This document shows, in pieces, positions 49,184-49,279 of a DNA stretch of 49,279 bases. Origin of the DNA: an uncultured Dysosmobacter sp. GTDB taxonomy: Bacteria > Bacillota > Clostridia > Oscillospirales > Oscillospiraceae. The translations under genes and the position numbers were made by a program. The stretch covers positions 1 to 49,279 of the forward strand of contig NZ_CANRKH010000022.1 in the NCBI RefSeq assembly GCF_947631165.1, written 5' to 3'. Positions within the stretch are counted from its first letter, which is position 1. Each line of letters opens with the position of its first letter. The notes below the pieces were generated by a model. That model saw nothing but the letters and a program-made list of their open reading frames with translations, made no database searches and was not told where the DNA came from.

Positions 49184-49279
49184 TCAGTCCACCAGCCTGG
49201 CACAGTCGGCAGGGCGGCCGGAGAGCATCTCCAGGCCATGGGCCAGGGCCGGAAGGACAGCCTCCAGGTTTTCCCTGGC
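49184..49279 (-). CDS. C-terminal end of an unidentified protein (cut by window edge)
   Basis: The last 31 codons before a TGA at 49184-49186 read ARENLEAVLPALAHGLEML and end DCARLVD, a helical C-terminus. The composition matches the chromosomal genes. The fragment is too short to assign; the downstream hairpin supports a real gene end. Confidence 0.5.
   Translation of the reverse strand, partial: ARENLEAVLPALAHGLEMLSGRPADCARLVD

Noticed and set aside
1..49279. CRISPR array, rRNA or tRNA genes
   Set aside because: No regularly spaced direct repeats and no cloverleaf or rRNA-like segments were seen by eye on either strand; a tRNA scan was not possible.

Overview
The window looks like a chromosomal piece of a fairly GC-rich anaerobic Firmicute, probably a gut Oscillospiraceae-type clostridium (Flavonifractor/Lawsonibacter-like). 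This rests on strong AGGAGG ribosome sites with frequent TTG/GTG starts, a T-box leader, a SpoVT domain, type III glutamine synthetase, a ferredoxin-linked 2-oxoacid oxidoreductase and clostridial mobile-element genes. The species is inference.

Left part (1-17.1 kb): an IS transposase start cut by the window edge (1-49, minus) behind an RBS-sequestering hairpin. Then come a zinc-ribbon protein, a CDF metal exporter, glutamyl-Q tRNA(Asp) synthetase and a TrkA/TrkH potassium uptake pair. A minus-strand operon follows with a YtrA-type GntR regulator, ABC ATPase, ABC-2 permease and small zinc ribbon, with a clear operator. Next is an uncommon plus-strand cluster (leucine-rich-repeat-like protein, DUF2201/VWA protein, MoxR-type AAA ATPase, NifU-like protein, aldose epimerase). 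Then htpG (minus) and a two-gene plus unit (membrane zinc-ribbon protein, GNAT acetyltransferase) whose 5' UTR folds into a possible multibranch RNA.

Middle (17.1-25.4 kb): ilvE and a branched-chain-type 2-oxoacid:ferredoxin oxidoreductase operon (P-loop ATPase, ferredoxin, alpha, beta, gamma), divergent from an FCD/GntR regulator over repeated TGATGTC motifs; then an unknown gene and a CstA-type transporter.

Aromatic block (25.5-34.0 kb, minus): one long operon aroF-tyrA-aroB-aroA-aroC-pheA-aroE/aroK-aroQ covers all seven steps to chorismate plus the committed enzymes for Phe and Tyr. It is preceded by an unannotated 32-residue leader peptide packed with Tyr and Phe codons and a rho-independent terminator, that is, a ribosome-mediated attenuator.

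Next (34.1-40.9 kb): a zinc-dependent phospholipase C-like protein, an acetyl-CoA hydrolase/transferase-family CoA-transferase, glutamine synthetase III, and asnB behind a T-box leader.

Right part (40.9-49.3 kb): a decaying integrative mobilizable element. Its large serine recombinase is fused in frame to the C-terminal 150 residues of the sporulation regulator SpoVT, which marks the likely attachment site. Behind it lie a RhuM-family protein, two small ORFs, a frameshifted relaxase, MobC, a candidate oriT region, a RepA-like ATPase broken by an in-frame TGA, and a DUF6076-like protein. The 5' part of spoVT is not in the window. Past the element are remnants of a flavin oxidoreductase, a long hairpin and the 3' end of an unidentified gene.
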